From NCBI GenBank assembly GCA_938074445.1, contig CALJEK010000031.1:1-64000 (forward strand): a DNA stretch of 64,000 bases. The letters are read 5' to 3'. The DNA is from Candidatus Kryptoniota bacterium. GTDB taxonomy: Bacteria > Bacteroidota > Ignavibacteria > Kryptoniales > Kryptoniaceae. How positions within the stretch are numbered: the first letter of the stretch is position 1; the number at the start of each line of letters is the position of its first letter. The notes under the pieces were generated by a model. That model saw nothing but the letters and a program-made list of their open reading frames with translations, did not search any database and had not been told where the DNA came from. Below are positions 53,126 through 61,443 of this stretch, piece by piece. The position numbers and the translations under genes were made by a program.

Positions 53126-55813
53126 ATGTTCTTTAAATTTAGATACGTCCAGAAACTTTTAAAAGTGAAAATGAGAGCCAAACTACTTATCGCCTCCTTA
53201 ACATCGCTCATTATTTTAGCACTTGAAACGGCAAAAATTCCATTCCTTGAAAATTTAGATTCATCCTTCAAACAGCTGAAGTTCACACTTCGCGGACAAC
53301 AACAGGTTGACACGTCAATTATCTTTCTTTATATCGATGATATCGCAATTCACACCCTTGGTGGTTACCCTTTGAAGCGAAGCTATTATGCGCTCCTTAT
53401 CGATTTGCTTACCCAATTAAATGTAAAAGCAATCGCATTTGACATACTTCTATTGGATAAAAACCCAGATTATCCAGAGAGAGACAATCTTCTCATTTCA
53501 ACAATAGAAAAATCAAAAAGAGTTTATCTTGGCGGAAGCTTTACAAATTTCGAAAAGTCAACTCACGATACGCTCCAACCTTCGAAAATTCTGCAGAAAT
53601 TTTTAATATCCTCAAATGATAAAAAATTAAATTTCCTTAAAGGCTCAAACTTCCTTGCACCATTCGATGAATTACTTCAAAGTTGCGCAGGGCTGGGTCA
53701 CCTAAACTACATCCAACGCGATTTCCCCGAAGAAATCCCATTGCTTGTTCAATTCGGGAAAAACCAATATCTGCCATCACTTTCGCTCGAACTCGCAAGA
53801 ATTTATTACGAAACCCCGAAAGATTCAGTGAAGATTTTTAAAGATGAAATTCAACTTGGAAACTTTAAAATCCCCACCAAAAACGGGAAAATACAGATAA
53901 ATTACAGCGGTGGAGTAGATGTTTTGAAAATGTATTCCGCTTTAGACTTTATAAAATCTTATGACGCGCTTAGATCTGGCTTTGAGCCGGAAATTAACCT
54001 TGGAGAGTTTAAAAATAAGATTGTGTTCATCGGAATTTTCAGCGATGTCCTTGGACAAACGCTCAAAAGCCCATTCCAAGATAAATTCCCCGCCACAGGG
54101 ATTCACATAATGACATTAAACACCATCATCCAAAGAAAATTTATATTTGAAACCACGCCAGTTTTTAACTTTGCCCTATCTTTAATTTTTTCAATCTTAA
54201 TTCTACAACTCATCTCGATGCGAAACTTTAAAAACATTTTTAGATTCGGGTTCTTCCCTATAACTGCGCTTTCACTATTCTTAGTGCTTGTCCTTTTCTC
54301 CTTCGCACTTGGAATTTCAATCCCAATTTACCCAATTCTTACCGCAATCGCATCAGCATTTCTGGGGATGCTCTATGTTTTTGAAATTGAAAGGAAGAAA
54401 ATGATTGAAATCGAGAACGAGAAAAAGAAAATTGAAGAAATGATAAAAGAAAAGGAATTGGAAATAATCGAACTACAAAGGGAGATTGAAAATTTAAAGG
54501 TTGCTGAAGATAAAGCAACTGCGCTCTCAAACCTTGAGAAAACTTACAATGAGATAAAAGAATTAACTTCTAAATTTGAAGACCTATCTGAATTCACCGA
54601 ACCTGAAAAAACGGAAAAGGCTGAGTTCGAAGGTATAGTTTATTCAAAGGGCGGAAAAATGGAAAAAATAATTTCAGATGTAAAGAAAGTTGCATCATCA
54701 GATGTGCCAATCCTGATAACGGGAGAAAACGGGGTTGGCAAAGAGCTAATCGCAATGGCTATACATAAATTAAGCAAAAGAAAAGATAAAAAATTCATCG
54801 CAATAAATTGTTCAGCAATACCAGAAACACTGCTTGAAAGTGAACTTTTCGGATATGAAAAAGGAGCCTTCACCGGAGCAACACAACAAAAAAGAGGGTT
54901 ACTTGAAACCGCCGATGGTGGGACGATCTTCCTCGATGAAATTGCAGAAACAAGCGAATCTTTTCAGGCGAAAATTTTAAGATTCCTTCAATCTGGAGAA
55001 TTTAATAGAGTCGGTGGAACTGAAACCTTAAAAGTTGACATTAGAATTATCGCTGCAACAAATCGCGATATCGAGAAAGCTATAAGAGAAGGTAAATTTA
55101 GAGAAGACCTTTATTATAGGTTAAATGTCGTCAGAATCCATATTCCACCTTTGCGCGATAGAAAGGAGGATATTCCTTTTCTCGTTGGATATTTTTTGAA
55201 AAAATTTAAAGCTGGTGATATGAAAGTTTCACACGGCGTTATGAACGCATTTTTAAATTACGAATGGCCCGGAAACGTTCGCCAACTTGAAAACGCCATA
55301 AAAAGGGCAATTATATTCGCAAAATCAGAAGATAGAAATCTAATCCAAATTAAAGATTTGCCCGAGGAAATCGCAAGAGTAGCAAGAGGAAAAGAAAATA
55401 TTGAGGAAAAAATTCTAAACTTACTTAAGGCGAAAAAATTCTCGCACAGTGCAATTTCTGAAACCGCCAGTGAACTTGGTTTGAACAGAGGGACTGTAAG
55501 TGAGTATCTCCGGGGAATATGCTTTAAAAATTTATACGAGTGTGAATTTGATATCGACAAAGCATCTGTGAAAATAGCTGGAAATGACGTCGAAGCTGTT
55601 GAAAAGATAAAGAAAAAAACCCTCGAATACATCCAAAACTTCATAGAAACCATCAACCAATGCAAATCTGAAGACGAAATCAAACCACTGATTAAACTAA
55701 AATACAAAAACCTTCCAATGAGATATCATTTTTACCTTGAGGAATTCGCTTTAAAATTTCGCCGAGGCGATCTCCCCTTGGAAAAATTAAATCTAAATGA
55801 TTGGAACCCCTAA
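53126..55813 (+). CDS. Membrane sigma54-dependent activator with CHASE2 sensor domain
   Basis: An N-terminal membrane helix (AKLLIASLTSLIILALETAKI) is followed by an extracytoplasmic CHASE2 domain (about residues 40-340; SIIFLYIDDIAIHTLGGYPLKR, VKAIAFDILL, KNKIVFIGIFSDVLGQ), three more helices (to FLGMLYVFEI), and a coiled coil. The sigma54-interaction AAA+ domain follows: Walker A GENGVGKEL, GAFTGA loop in EKGAFTGATQQKRG, FLDEIAE, RIIAATNRDIEKA. The C-terminus has a Fis-like or other helix-turn-helix (ASELGLNRGTVSEYLRG) and a further 100 residues. No receiver or kinase domain is present. The ATG at 53126 is preferred over the TTG at 53111. A sigma54-type promoter lies 72 bases past the stop. 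Confidence 0.92.
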   Translation: MFFKFRYVQKLLKVKMRAKLLIASLTSLIILALETAKIPFLENLDSSFKQLKFTLRGQQQVDTSIIFLYIDDIAIHTLGGYPLKRSYYALLIDLLTQLNVKAIAFDILLLDKNPDYPERDNLLISTIEKSKRVYLGGSFTNFEKSTHDTLQPSKILQKFLISSNDKKLNFLKGSNFLAPFDELLQSCAGLGHLNYIQRDFPEEIPLLVQFGKNQYLPSLSLELARIYYETPKDSVKIFKDEIQLGNFKIPTKNGKIQINYSGGVDVLKMYSALDFIKSYDALRSGFEPEINLGEFKNKIVFIGIFSDVLGQTLKSPFQDKFPATGIHIMTLNTIIQRKFIFETTPVFNFALSLIFSILILQLISMRNFKNIFRFGFFPITALSLFLVLVLFSFALGISIPIYPILTAIASAFLGMLYVFEIERKKMIEIENEKKKIEEMIKEKELEIIELQREIENLKVAEDKATALSNLEKTYNEIKELTSKFEDLSEFTEPEKTEKAEFEGIVYSKGGKMEKIISDVKKVASSDVPILITGENGVGKELIAMAIHKLSKRKDKKFIAINCSAIPETLLESELFGYEKGAFTGATQQKRGLLETADGGTIFLDEIAETSESFQAKILRFLQSGEFNRVGGTETLKVDIRIIAATNRDIEKAIREGKFREDLYYRLNVVRIHIPPLRDRKEDIPFLVGYFLKKFKAGDMKVSHGVMNAFLNYEWPGNVRQLENAIKRAIIFAKSEDRNLIQIKDLPEEIARVARGKENIEEKILNLLKAKKFSHSAISETASELGLNRGTVSEYLRGICFKNLYECEFDIDKASVKIAGNDVEAVEKIKKKTLEYIQNFIETINQCKSEDEIKPLIKLKYKNLPMRYHFYLEEFALKFRRGDLPLEKLNLNDWNP

Positions 55814-55884
55814 ACCCAGCAATTTTCAAGTAAAACCCAGCATTTTAACAGGAAATTCTACATTGAAAAACAATCAATTTTTTC

Positions 55885-55900
55885 TGGCATTACAGTTGTT
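55885..55900 (+). promoter_or_regulatory. Sigma54 (-24/-12) type promoter
   Basis: TGGCATTACAGTTGTT fits the sigma54 consensus TGGCAC-N5-TTGCT, with GG and GT ten bases apart; the one weak position is T for C in the -12 GC. It is between the sigma54 activator gene and the envelope operon, 51 bases before the lipoprotein start codon, leaving a leader of about 40 bases. Enhancer sites for the activator are not evident. Confidence 0.72.
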
Positions 55901-55950
55901 TTATATATAAGTGTGAACGCAAAAACAAAACAAAATTTAAGGTTGTCGCC

Positions 55951-56750
55951 ATGCTAAAAAAATTATTTCTCCTCGGCTTAATTTCGATTGCAATTATAAT
56001 CAAATTATAATCAATGGATGCACAAAAGGAACAGAGCCATCAGAAACAACCGCAGTCCCAATTGAACTCAAAGCAGTAGGTGAAACATCGGGAAATATAA
56101 CCTTTGCAAAAGCAGCTGGTCAAGTTGACTCAATAAAGATTGATTTCGCTATACTTGTTCTCCGATGGATTCAATTTAAACAAAATATCGACACTGTTAA
56201 AGAAGACTCCCTCTGGGATGACCACGATATGAATAGGATGCGGGAAAAGATGAGGAAAATGGATAATGACCCAACTATAAGATTTAAAGGACCCTTTTTC
56301 GTAACATTGAGAAATAATGAACCGACGCCGATTGCTGTTGATAGCCTTCCACCCGGAAATTACAATGGTATCAAATTTAAAGTTCACGCTATTGTCCCCT
56401 ACGATTTACAGGTAAATCCCGCAGTTCCAGACTCGTTCCTCGGCAAGAGCATTTATGTTAAGGGTCAAATCTATCAAAATGGCGCATGGAAAGAATTCAT
56501 CTTTACAACCGGAAAGGTTAACACCGAGTTCAAGATCAAAGGAGATTTCACAATTACGGAAACGGATAGAAATATCCCGTACGTACTTGTTTTCGATTTG
56601 AATTCCTGGTTCATAGAATTGAATACAGGGAGATTACTTGATCCGAATGACCCTGGAGATCAGGGTAAGATAATAAGCAACATCGTTGCTTCATTGAAAA
56701 ACAAAGCGCGCGGTGGTAAGGATAGAAATAGAGATGGCAAACCAGATTGA
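55951..56750 (+). pseudogene. Lipoprotein gene (DUF4382-like) interrupted by an 11-bp tandem duplication
   Basis: The ATG at 55951 opens MLKKLFLLGLISIAIII and stops at TAA after 19 codons. In the frame two bases off, NGCTKGTEPSETTAVPIELK continues without a start codon and without a stop to 56750. Exactly at the switch the bases AATTATAATCA occur twice in tandem (55992-56002 and 56003-56013). Removing one copy restores a single frame with signal and lipobox IAIIINGC. The body (FKGPFFVTLRNNEPTPIAVDSL, PGNYNGIKFKV) resembles DUF4382 outer-membrane lipoproteins. The ORF track only shows 56229-56750 because no start exists earlier. It is either a real (possibly switchable) mutation or an assembly error. 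Confidence 0.85.
55992..56013. repeat. Exact 11-bp tandem duplication causing a frameshift
   Basis: AATTATAATCA appears twice back to back inside the signal-peptide coding region. Eleven is not a multiple of three, so copy number sets the reading frame: one copy is in frame, two copies are out. Confidence 0.9.
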
Positions 56751-56772
56751 GCGCTGAGGGCGCAGTTCACCC

Positions 56773-56809
56773 AGTGCAAGTCCCGGGCTATCCGGGCTTG
56801 CACTTTTTT
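56773..56809 (+). terminator. Rho-independent terminator with U-tract
   Basis: GTGCAAG and CCCGG pair with CCGGG and CTTGCAC (one bulged T, five-base loop), followed by TTTTTTG. It should end the sigma54 transcript after the broken lipoprotein gene, unless read-through occurs into the next lipoprotein gene 46 bases on. Confidence 0.9.
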
Positions 56810-56854
56810 GTTTGAAATTATAATTTGATTGTGAAAGACACAGAATAGCAGAAA

Positions 56855-57739
56855 ATGAGAAAGGTCTTTTACATAATAATCGCCTTAGCATTGATAGGAT
56901 GCGGTAAAAACTCGCTGATAATAACGCCAGAAGAAGATGAAAAACTTAATGTCGAGGTTATTTACCTTGACGAAACTGAGCCAGTTGTTGAGTTTCTTAA
57001 TTCAGCACAAACTGGTCTTTTAACATCCGAGATGATGAATTCTATGGGTTTAATCGTGTTAAGCTACTCTCAGTTTGTTTCCGAATTAGGCAATAAATAT
57101 GACACAACCTTAGCTTATGCACTTTTTCGCGATGCCCAATCCCCGCCAATAATTATGGGACGCTGGCGTGAAAGGAAAGGGCTTGACATTGGGGATCTTT
57201 ACCTCGAAAATATAAAACTTGAAAAATCACAGAGAAAAATTAAAATTCCATCGCAACACCCAAGAGTTGACCCAAGCTACGGTGTGGAGTATAAGTTTAA
57301 AGCGACAAACTTTGAGTTCAAACACTCCGCAAAACATAAATTTAAAATTATCACTAAATCAGGTAGCGAATTTTTCTTTGAATTAGATACACCTGACAAA
57401 AAAGAGATTGACGACTTACCGAAATACGACGGTGAAAACTTAAAATTTAAATTTAAATTAAAAACTGACACCTTGACCATAGTTATAAACGTTCCCTTAC
57501 CAGGTGAAGATGAGTTTACTATGAAGCCAGTCATAATGTTAAAATTTAAAAACTTGAATAGCCCCAAAGTTCAGATCGGTTCCGAAATTTTAAGGCTTAT
57601 ACCGGATGAATACAAGCAAAATTATCTTATATTCAGCATAGTTCAAAAATATCAAAAAAGTGTAAATGTTCCTGGCTATTCAGAAAATGCCGTCGCTTTC
57701 GTGTCATCAACACTTTATTTTAAAGTGAAGTTAAGATGA
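56855..57739 (+). CDS. Lipoprotein of unknown function
   Basis: MRKVFYIIIALALIGCGKNS is a lipoprotein signal with Cys16. The 294-aa body is beta-rich (VEYKFKATNFEFKHSAKHKFKIITKSG, KFKFKLKTDTLTIVINVPLPGED) and may hold two Ig-like or jelly-roll-like sandwiches; I recognise no family. It precedes the barrel-transglutaminase gene, overlapping it by four bases (ATGA), so the two are coupled. It may be an outer-membrane partner of that protein. Confidence 0.78.
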   Translation: MRKVFYIIIALALIGCGKNSLIITPEEDEKLNVEVIYLDETEPVVEFLNSAQTGLLTSEMMNSMGLIVLSYSQFVSELGNKYDTTLAYALFRDAQSPPIIMGRWRERKGLDIGDLYLENIKLEKSQRKIKIPSQHPRVDPSYGVEYKFKATNFEFKHSAKHKFKIITKSGSEFFFELDTPDKKEIDDLPKYDGENLKFKFKLKTDTLTIVINVPLPGEDEFTMKPVIMLKFKNLNSPKVQIGSEILRLIPDEYKQNYLIFSIVQKYQKSVNVPGYSENAVAFVSSTLYFKVKLR

Positions 57740-59718
57740 AACTGCGCCTTTTCGTTTTATTTTTTACAGCGCTCAATCTGGCCGTGACGCAAAATTTAAC
57801 ATCGCCACAGGCAACTGCTGTTGCTAGTTTTTCAACATTTGCAAATTCTGCTTTGTCATCGGCAGTGAATCCAGCAGGTTTGATGAGAATTTATGACTGG
57901 AATATAGGGCTAACGGGTTACTACAAAATTTATTCTGGCACTAAAATGCACTCAATCGGAATAGCAAAAAGACTTACGGAAACGCAAAGCCTCGGGTTTA
58001 TTTACTCCCCAGGTTCGAGCATTGAATTTGTTTTTCCATCGATCTTGTCAATAAATATAGGGAATTCCATACTAAACGCCGAGTTTCAGCGAAAAATAAC
58101 TTATTCCGCAAATTATACCCTTGCATATGCCTTACGACTTTCGAACAAAATCTCACTTGGCTCATTAATCCAATACATTTCTCAAAATCTCATTGAAACT
58201 GGCTATAAAATTCAACCAACGGATTCGCTTCCGCAAGTAAGTATAGAAACAAAACAATACAGTTCTTCCCACTTGAGTTCTAAAATCTCATTGCTTTATG
58301 AAGTCACTTCAAAAGTATCATTTGCTTTACTGCTTGAAAACTTATCACTTCGACTTAAAAAGTTCCCAGAACAATTTAGAAACTTCGAATTCGAAAATAA
58401 TTTTAAAGTTAAAACCGCAGTAGGGCTGGATTTTAGAAATTTAAAATCGGGCATTGAAATCTCATCTATTGGTGAATCGCATGCCGGAATTGAAGCTCAA
58501 CCGATTAAAAATTTATTTTTTAGAGGGGGGTTGTTTTCTGAGAAGGGGAAACTTAGCGGTTTCTCAACTGGGCTCGGATTTAGAAGTGGGCTCTTTCAAT
58601 TTGACTTGGCTTATTTTAGAAACACATCAGATATTTGGAGGGATGGGAAGTTAACGCAAGATGAATTTTTTAAAAAACTTGTAAAAAATGCCGAGTTCGA
58701 AAAATTTGCTAAAGATGAAATCACGTTTTCAATTTCAGTTGATATGAGCAAATGGCATGAAAAAAGTTTACGAATAAAGAACCTCGCGATTAAAGATGAG
58801 GTCTTTCCGCATATGCTGAGTAACTTTGAAAAAAGAAATATAGGCTCAGTTGAGATTGAAAATATATCTAACAAAGTTTTAAATGCAAAGATTGATTTCA
58901 AGCTTTCCTACCCTGTTGAAATTGAAGCTGAGCCGAACGAATTTGAAATAAAACCAAACGAGACAAAAACGATACCAATTTCAATATCACTTGGGACAAT
59001 TAATCCGGAAAACAACGAGCCAATTAAAATTAATGCTTGGCTAAATGTTAAATCGTCAAGCAACATTTCAGATGAAGTTAAAAAGTTTAAAATTCTTTTG
59101 CGCGGTCGAAACGATTGGAATGGAAATGTCGAAGAGCTGAAATTTTTCTTGAGATTTGACTCTCCAGAAATCTCTTCATTTGCCAGGAAAATAATTTGGG
59201 AACGCAAAGACACGCTCGAAAAGATAGATCCAATGTTAAGGAAATTTTATCAGGCAAAATTTATATTCGATGAACTCTCTAAGCACATAATCTATGTAAG
59301 CGATCCAAGCTTAAGCATAGATAAAGTTCAATTTCCGGAGGAAACACTGAAGCTTCGCACAGGTGATTGTGATGACCTTGCAATTTTATATGCGTCTCTA
59401 CTTGGATCAATTGGGATTAAAGTGGCTTTTGTCGATGTCAAAGATTTAAGAGAAATAAACGAATCACACGTCTATATCATCTTCGACTCCGAGATAGACA
59501 AAAAATTTGTTCAGGCTATAACAAGTAACGAGAAAAAATACATTATTATAAAAAACGAAAATGGAACTGAAACCGCATGGATCCCTATTGAGACAACACT
59601 TGTTCACGAGGGATTTGATAAGGCTTGGGCAACGGGAGCTGAGCAGTTTTTCAATGACTTTGAACTCAATCTTGGACACACAAAGGGAAAAGCTAAAATC
59701 GTTTTCATTGAAAAATAA
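57736..59718 (+). CDS. Outer-membrane barrel fused to Ig-like and transglutaminase-like domains
   Basis: A signal peptide (MKLRLFVLFFTALNLAVTQ) leads a PorV/UPF0164-like barrel (about residues 20-310; ALSSAVNPAGLMRIYDWNIGL), an Ig-like region (about 370-460; NFEKRNIGSVEIENISNK, NEFEIKPNETKTIPISISL) and a transglutaminase/cysteine-protease-like domain (about 510-640). The catalytic Cys is in RTGDCDDLAILYASLLGSIG (C545) and the His in ESHVYIIFDS (H578); the third residue would be in WIPIETTLV, with Glu where Asp is usual. The barrel may hold the enzyme at the outer membrane with the catalytic domain in the periplasm or outside. ATGA overlap with the lipoprotein gene. Confidence 0.85.
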   Translation: MKLRLFVLFFTALNLAVTQNLTSPQATAVASFSTFANSALSSAVNPAGLMRIYDWNIGLTGYYKIYSGTKMHSIGIAKRLTETQSLGFIYSPGSSIEFVFPSILSINIGNSILNAEFQRKITYSANYTLAYALRLSNKISLGSLIQYISQNLIETGYKIQPTDSLPQVSIETKQYSSSHLSSKISLLYEVTSKVSFALLLENLSLRLKKFPEQFRNFEFENNFKVKTAVGLDFRNLKSGIEISSIGESHAGIEAQPIKNLFFRGGLFSEKGKLSGFSTGLGFRSGLFQFDLAYFRNTSDIWRDGKLTQDEFFKKLVKNAEFEKFAKDEITFSISVDMSKWHEKSLRIKNLAIKDEVFPHMLSNFEKRNIGSVEIENISNKVLNAKIDFKLSYPVEIEAEPNEFEIKPNETKTIPISISLGTINPENNEPIKINAWLNVKSSSNISDEVKKFKILLRGRNDWNGNVEELKFFLRFDSPEISSFARKIIWERKDTLEKIDPMLRKFYQAKFIFDELSKHIIYVSDPSLSIDKVQFPEETLKLRTGDCDDLAILYASLLGSIGIKVAFVDVKDLREINESHVYIIFDSEIDKKFVQAITSNEKKYIIIKNENGTETAWIPIETTLVHEGFDKAWATGAEQFFNDFELNLGHTKGKAKIVFIEK

Positions 59719-59733
59719 AATTAGGTGTTTAAA

Positions 59734-60453
59734 ATGATACGTAAAACTTTAAGCCCGTTGATTTTAATACTTCTGTTTCTTTCGTCTGCACTATCAAAAG
59801 AAAATTCTGTTTACAAAGTAAAAAAATTAAACGGAACTGCGCAAGTAAGACATGGAACCAGCGAAGTATGGAAAACACTTTTAACTGGGGATACACTTCG
59901 ACCGGATGATACAATTTTTTTGGACAAGAACGCGTATATTGAAATAGTGGGAAATGAGGCATTCTTTAAATCAAACGGTAGCATAGTTGTTAACATCTCC
60001 GATTTAAGGCGATTAACAAAGGAAGAACTTTTACTACAACTTGCTTTTGAAGAAATGAAATCTTCCCCAGAGGTGAAGCGAAGCAAGCCGAGCACAAGGT
60101 CAACGGGAATTTATGGGGCTGATGTTGAAAAGGAGAAAACTAAGTTAAAATCTGGCTGGGATTTAGCCAAGTTTTGGGCTAATGGTGTGAGGGCTCTTTT
60201 TGAGAATGGCTTCTATGAAACAGCAGCGATAAGGGCTAAAAATTTAATGTCAAGATTTGACGAGTTAAAAGACGACATTGAGTTGAAAATGATAATCGCT
60301 ACATCACTTGAAAAACTTGAACTTTACGGAGAGGCAATCTCAGAGTTTAACAAAATAATTTTAACATCAAAAGACGCGAATTTAAATTTTAAAATTGAAA
60401 GAAAAATTCAAGAACTTAAGTCAAAACTTGCGTCTTTAAGGGAAAAACGATAA
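59734..60453 (+). CDS. FecR-like domain and helical-repeat protein
   Basis: Signal peptide (MIRKTLSPLILILLFLSSALS), then a FecR-like beta domain (VKKLNGTAQVRHGTSEVWKTLLTGDTLRPDDTIFL, then ALYVELVG-like FLDKNAYIEIVGNEAFF), and a C-terminal helical region (AANGVRALFENGFYETAAIRAKNL, EAISEFNKIILTSKD) that looks like one or two TPR-type units. I use the ATG at 59734 in preference to the GTG at 59725. It follows the transglutaminase gene by 15 bases and probably belongs to that operon; no TonB or ECF partner is here, so it is not a classical FecR regulator. Confidence 0.8.
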   Translation: MIRKTLSPLILILLFLSSALSKENSVYKVKKLNGTAQVRHGTSEVWKTLLTGDTLRPDDTIFLDKNAYIEIVGNEAFFKSNGSIVVNISDLRRLTKEELLLQLAFEEMKSSPEVKRSKPSTRSTGIYGADVEKEKTKLKSGWDLAKFWANGVRALFENGFYETAAIRAKNLMSRFDELKDDIELKMIIATSLEKLELYGEAISEFNKIILTSKDANLNFKIERKIQELKSKLASLREKR

Positions 60454-60476
60454 AAAACATAAAAACAGATTTAACC

Positions 60477-60776
60477 ATGAAATTAACGCGCTGGGATAAA
60501 CCACACAAACCAAATGTTGAGGAACTTAAGAGCATACTTCGTTCAGAAGGGATGACGCCTTACATTTGGATGGATGAACCGGGAACTTATTATGGTAATC
60601 ACTCTCACGCTTTTGATGAGGTTCGCTGGATTGTGAGCGGTAAGATGAGATATGGCGTCAAAGATGAGGAATTTGTTCTCGGTCCTGGAGATAGACTTGA
60701 TCTTCCGGCGGGGACAATTCATTGGGCGAAAGTTGAGGGAGACGAACCGGTTTTTTACTTATGCGCTTCGAAATGA
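60477..60776 (+). CDS. Cupin domain protein
   Basis: A 99-aa single-domain cupin. The two cupin motifs are GNHSHAFDEVRWIVSGKMRYGV and GDRLDLPAGTIHWAKVEG, with His and Glu residues that normally bind a divalent metal. Small single cupins of this form can be metal-dependent enzymes or sugar-binding proteins; the substrate is unknown. It follows the FecR-like gene by 23 bases and ends exactly at the csrA stop on the opposite strand. Confidence 0.85.
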   Translation: MKLTRWDKPHKPNVEELKSILRSEGMTPYIWMDEPGTYYGNHSHAFDEVRWIVSGKMRYGVKDEEFVLGPGDRLDLPAGTIHWAKVEGDEPVFYLCASK

Positions 60777-61004
60777 TCATTTTTTAAATTTTTTTGCAAA
60801 ACTTTTCAAAGAATCGCGGCGAACTTTAGACGCTGCTTTGTTTTCCTTCATCACACTTTTATAAACCTCCTCACGATAAATTGATACATTGCTTGGGGCT
60901 TCGAAGCCAAGCTTTATTTGGTTTCCCGAAATTTCAAGTATGGTCACCTTTATATCATTTCGTATTATGACCGATTCCCCAACTTTTCTCGAAAGCACAA
61001 GCAT
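60777..61004 (-). CDS. csrA: Carbon storage regulator CsrA
   Basis: A 75-aa RNA-binding regulator with the CsrA core MLVLSRKVGESVIIRNDIKVTIL and SNVSIYREEVY. It binds GGA motifs in leader RNAs. Its antagonist FliW is encoded just upstream in the same operon, so flagellar assembly and CsrA activity are linked as in other FliW-CsrA systems. The C-terminal KAASKVRRDSLKSFAKKFKK tail is longer than usual. Last gene of the flagellar run. Confidence 0.96.
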   Translation of the reverse strand: MLVLSRKVGESVIIRNDIKVTILEISGNQIKLGFEAPSNVSIYREEVYKSVMKENKAASKVRRDSLKSFAKKFKK

Positions 61005-61032
61005 TTCTAAACTCTCGTAAATTTTTCTTTAT

Positions 61033-61428
61033 TTATCCGAATAAAAAATGAGATATTTCAAAATCAGCATTTTCAAGTATAACCTGCTTACCTAAATTTT
61101 TAACCTTATCGATTACAACTGGTGCCTTTAAATTAACGCTTATTTTTGAAATATCAGAGCTTAATGTCACTATCACGAAAAGAGCGTAAACTTTGGGATC
61201 AAACCCAGCACGAATATAATAATCTCGAACGATGAAAGAGGGTTCGAGAATCGCGAAACCAACCTCGGGTTCATCAACTGAAATTAACCAACGAAATGGT
61301 TCACAGTCCTCGTCTTGTATTATGATAAACCTTTTCAAATCTTCAAATCCTATTATCCCCTCAGGGAAATTAATTATTATCTTCTCCTCGAATTCAACTT
61401 CTCCGAATTGTGAGTTTTTTATCTTCAT
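61033..61428 (-). CDS. fliW: Flagellar assembly factor FliW
   Basis: FliW binds CsrA and flagellin in a partner switch. The 131-aa protein has the FliW motifs FPEGIIGFEDLKRFIIIQDE, PFRWLISVDEPEVGFAILEP and KVYALFVIVTLSSD, ISVNLKAPVVIDKVKNLGKQV. A GGAG ribosome site lies ahead of the ATG. It is 15 bases after motB and 28 bases before csrA. Confidence 0.94.
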   Translation of the reverse strand: MKIKNSQFGEVEFEEKIIINFPEGIIGFEDLKRFIIIQDEDCEPFRWLISVDEPEVGFAILEPSFIVRDYYIRAGFDPKVYALFVIVTLSSDISKISVNLKAPVVIDKVKNLGKQVILENADFEISHFLFG

Positions 61429-61443
61429 TTCATCTCCAAAACT

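Noticed and set aside
55258-55707. 149-aa minus-strand ORF in the sigma54 activator gene
   Set aside because: Antisense shadow; Ser/Phe-rich composition typical of reverse translation of Glu/Lys-rich sequence.
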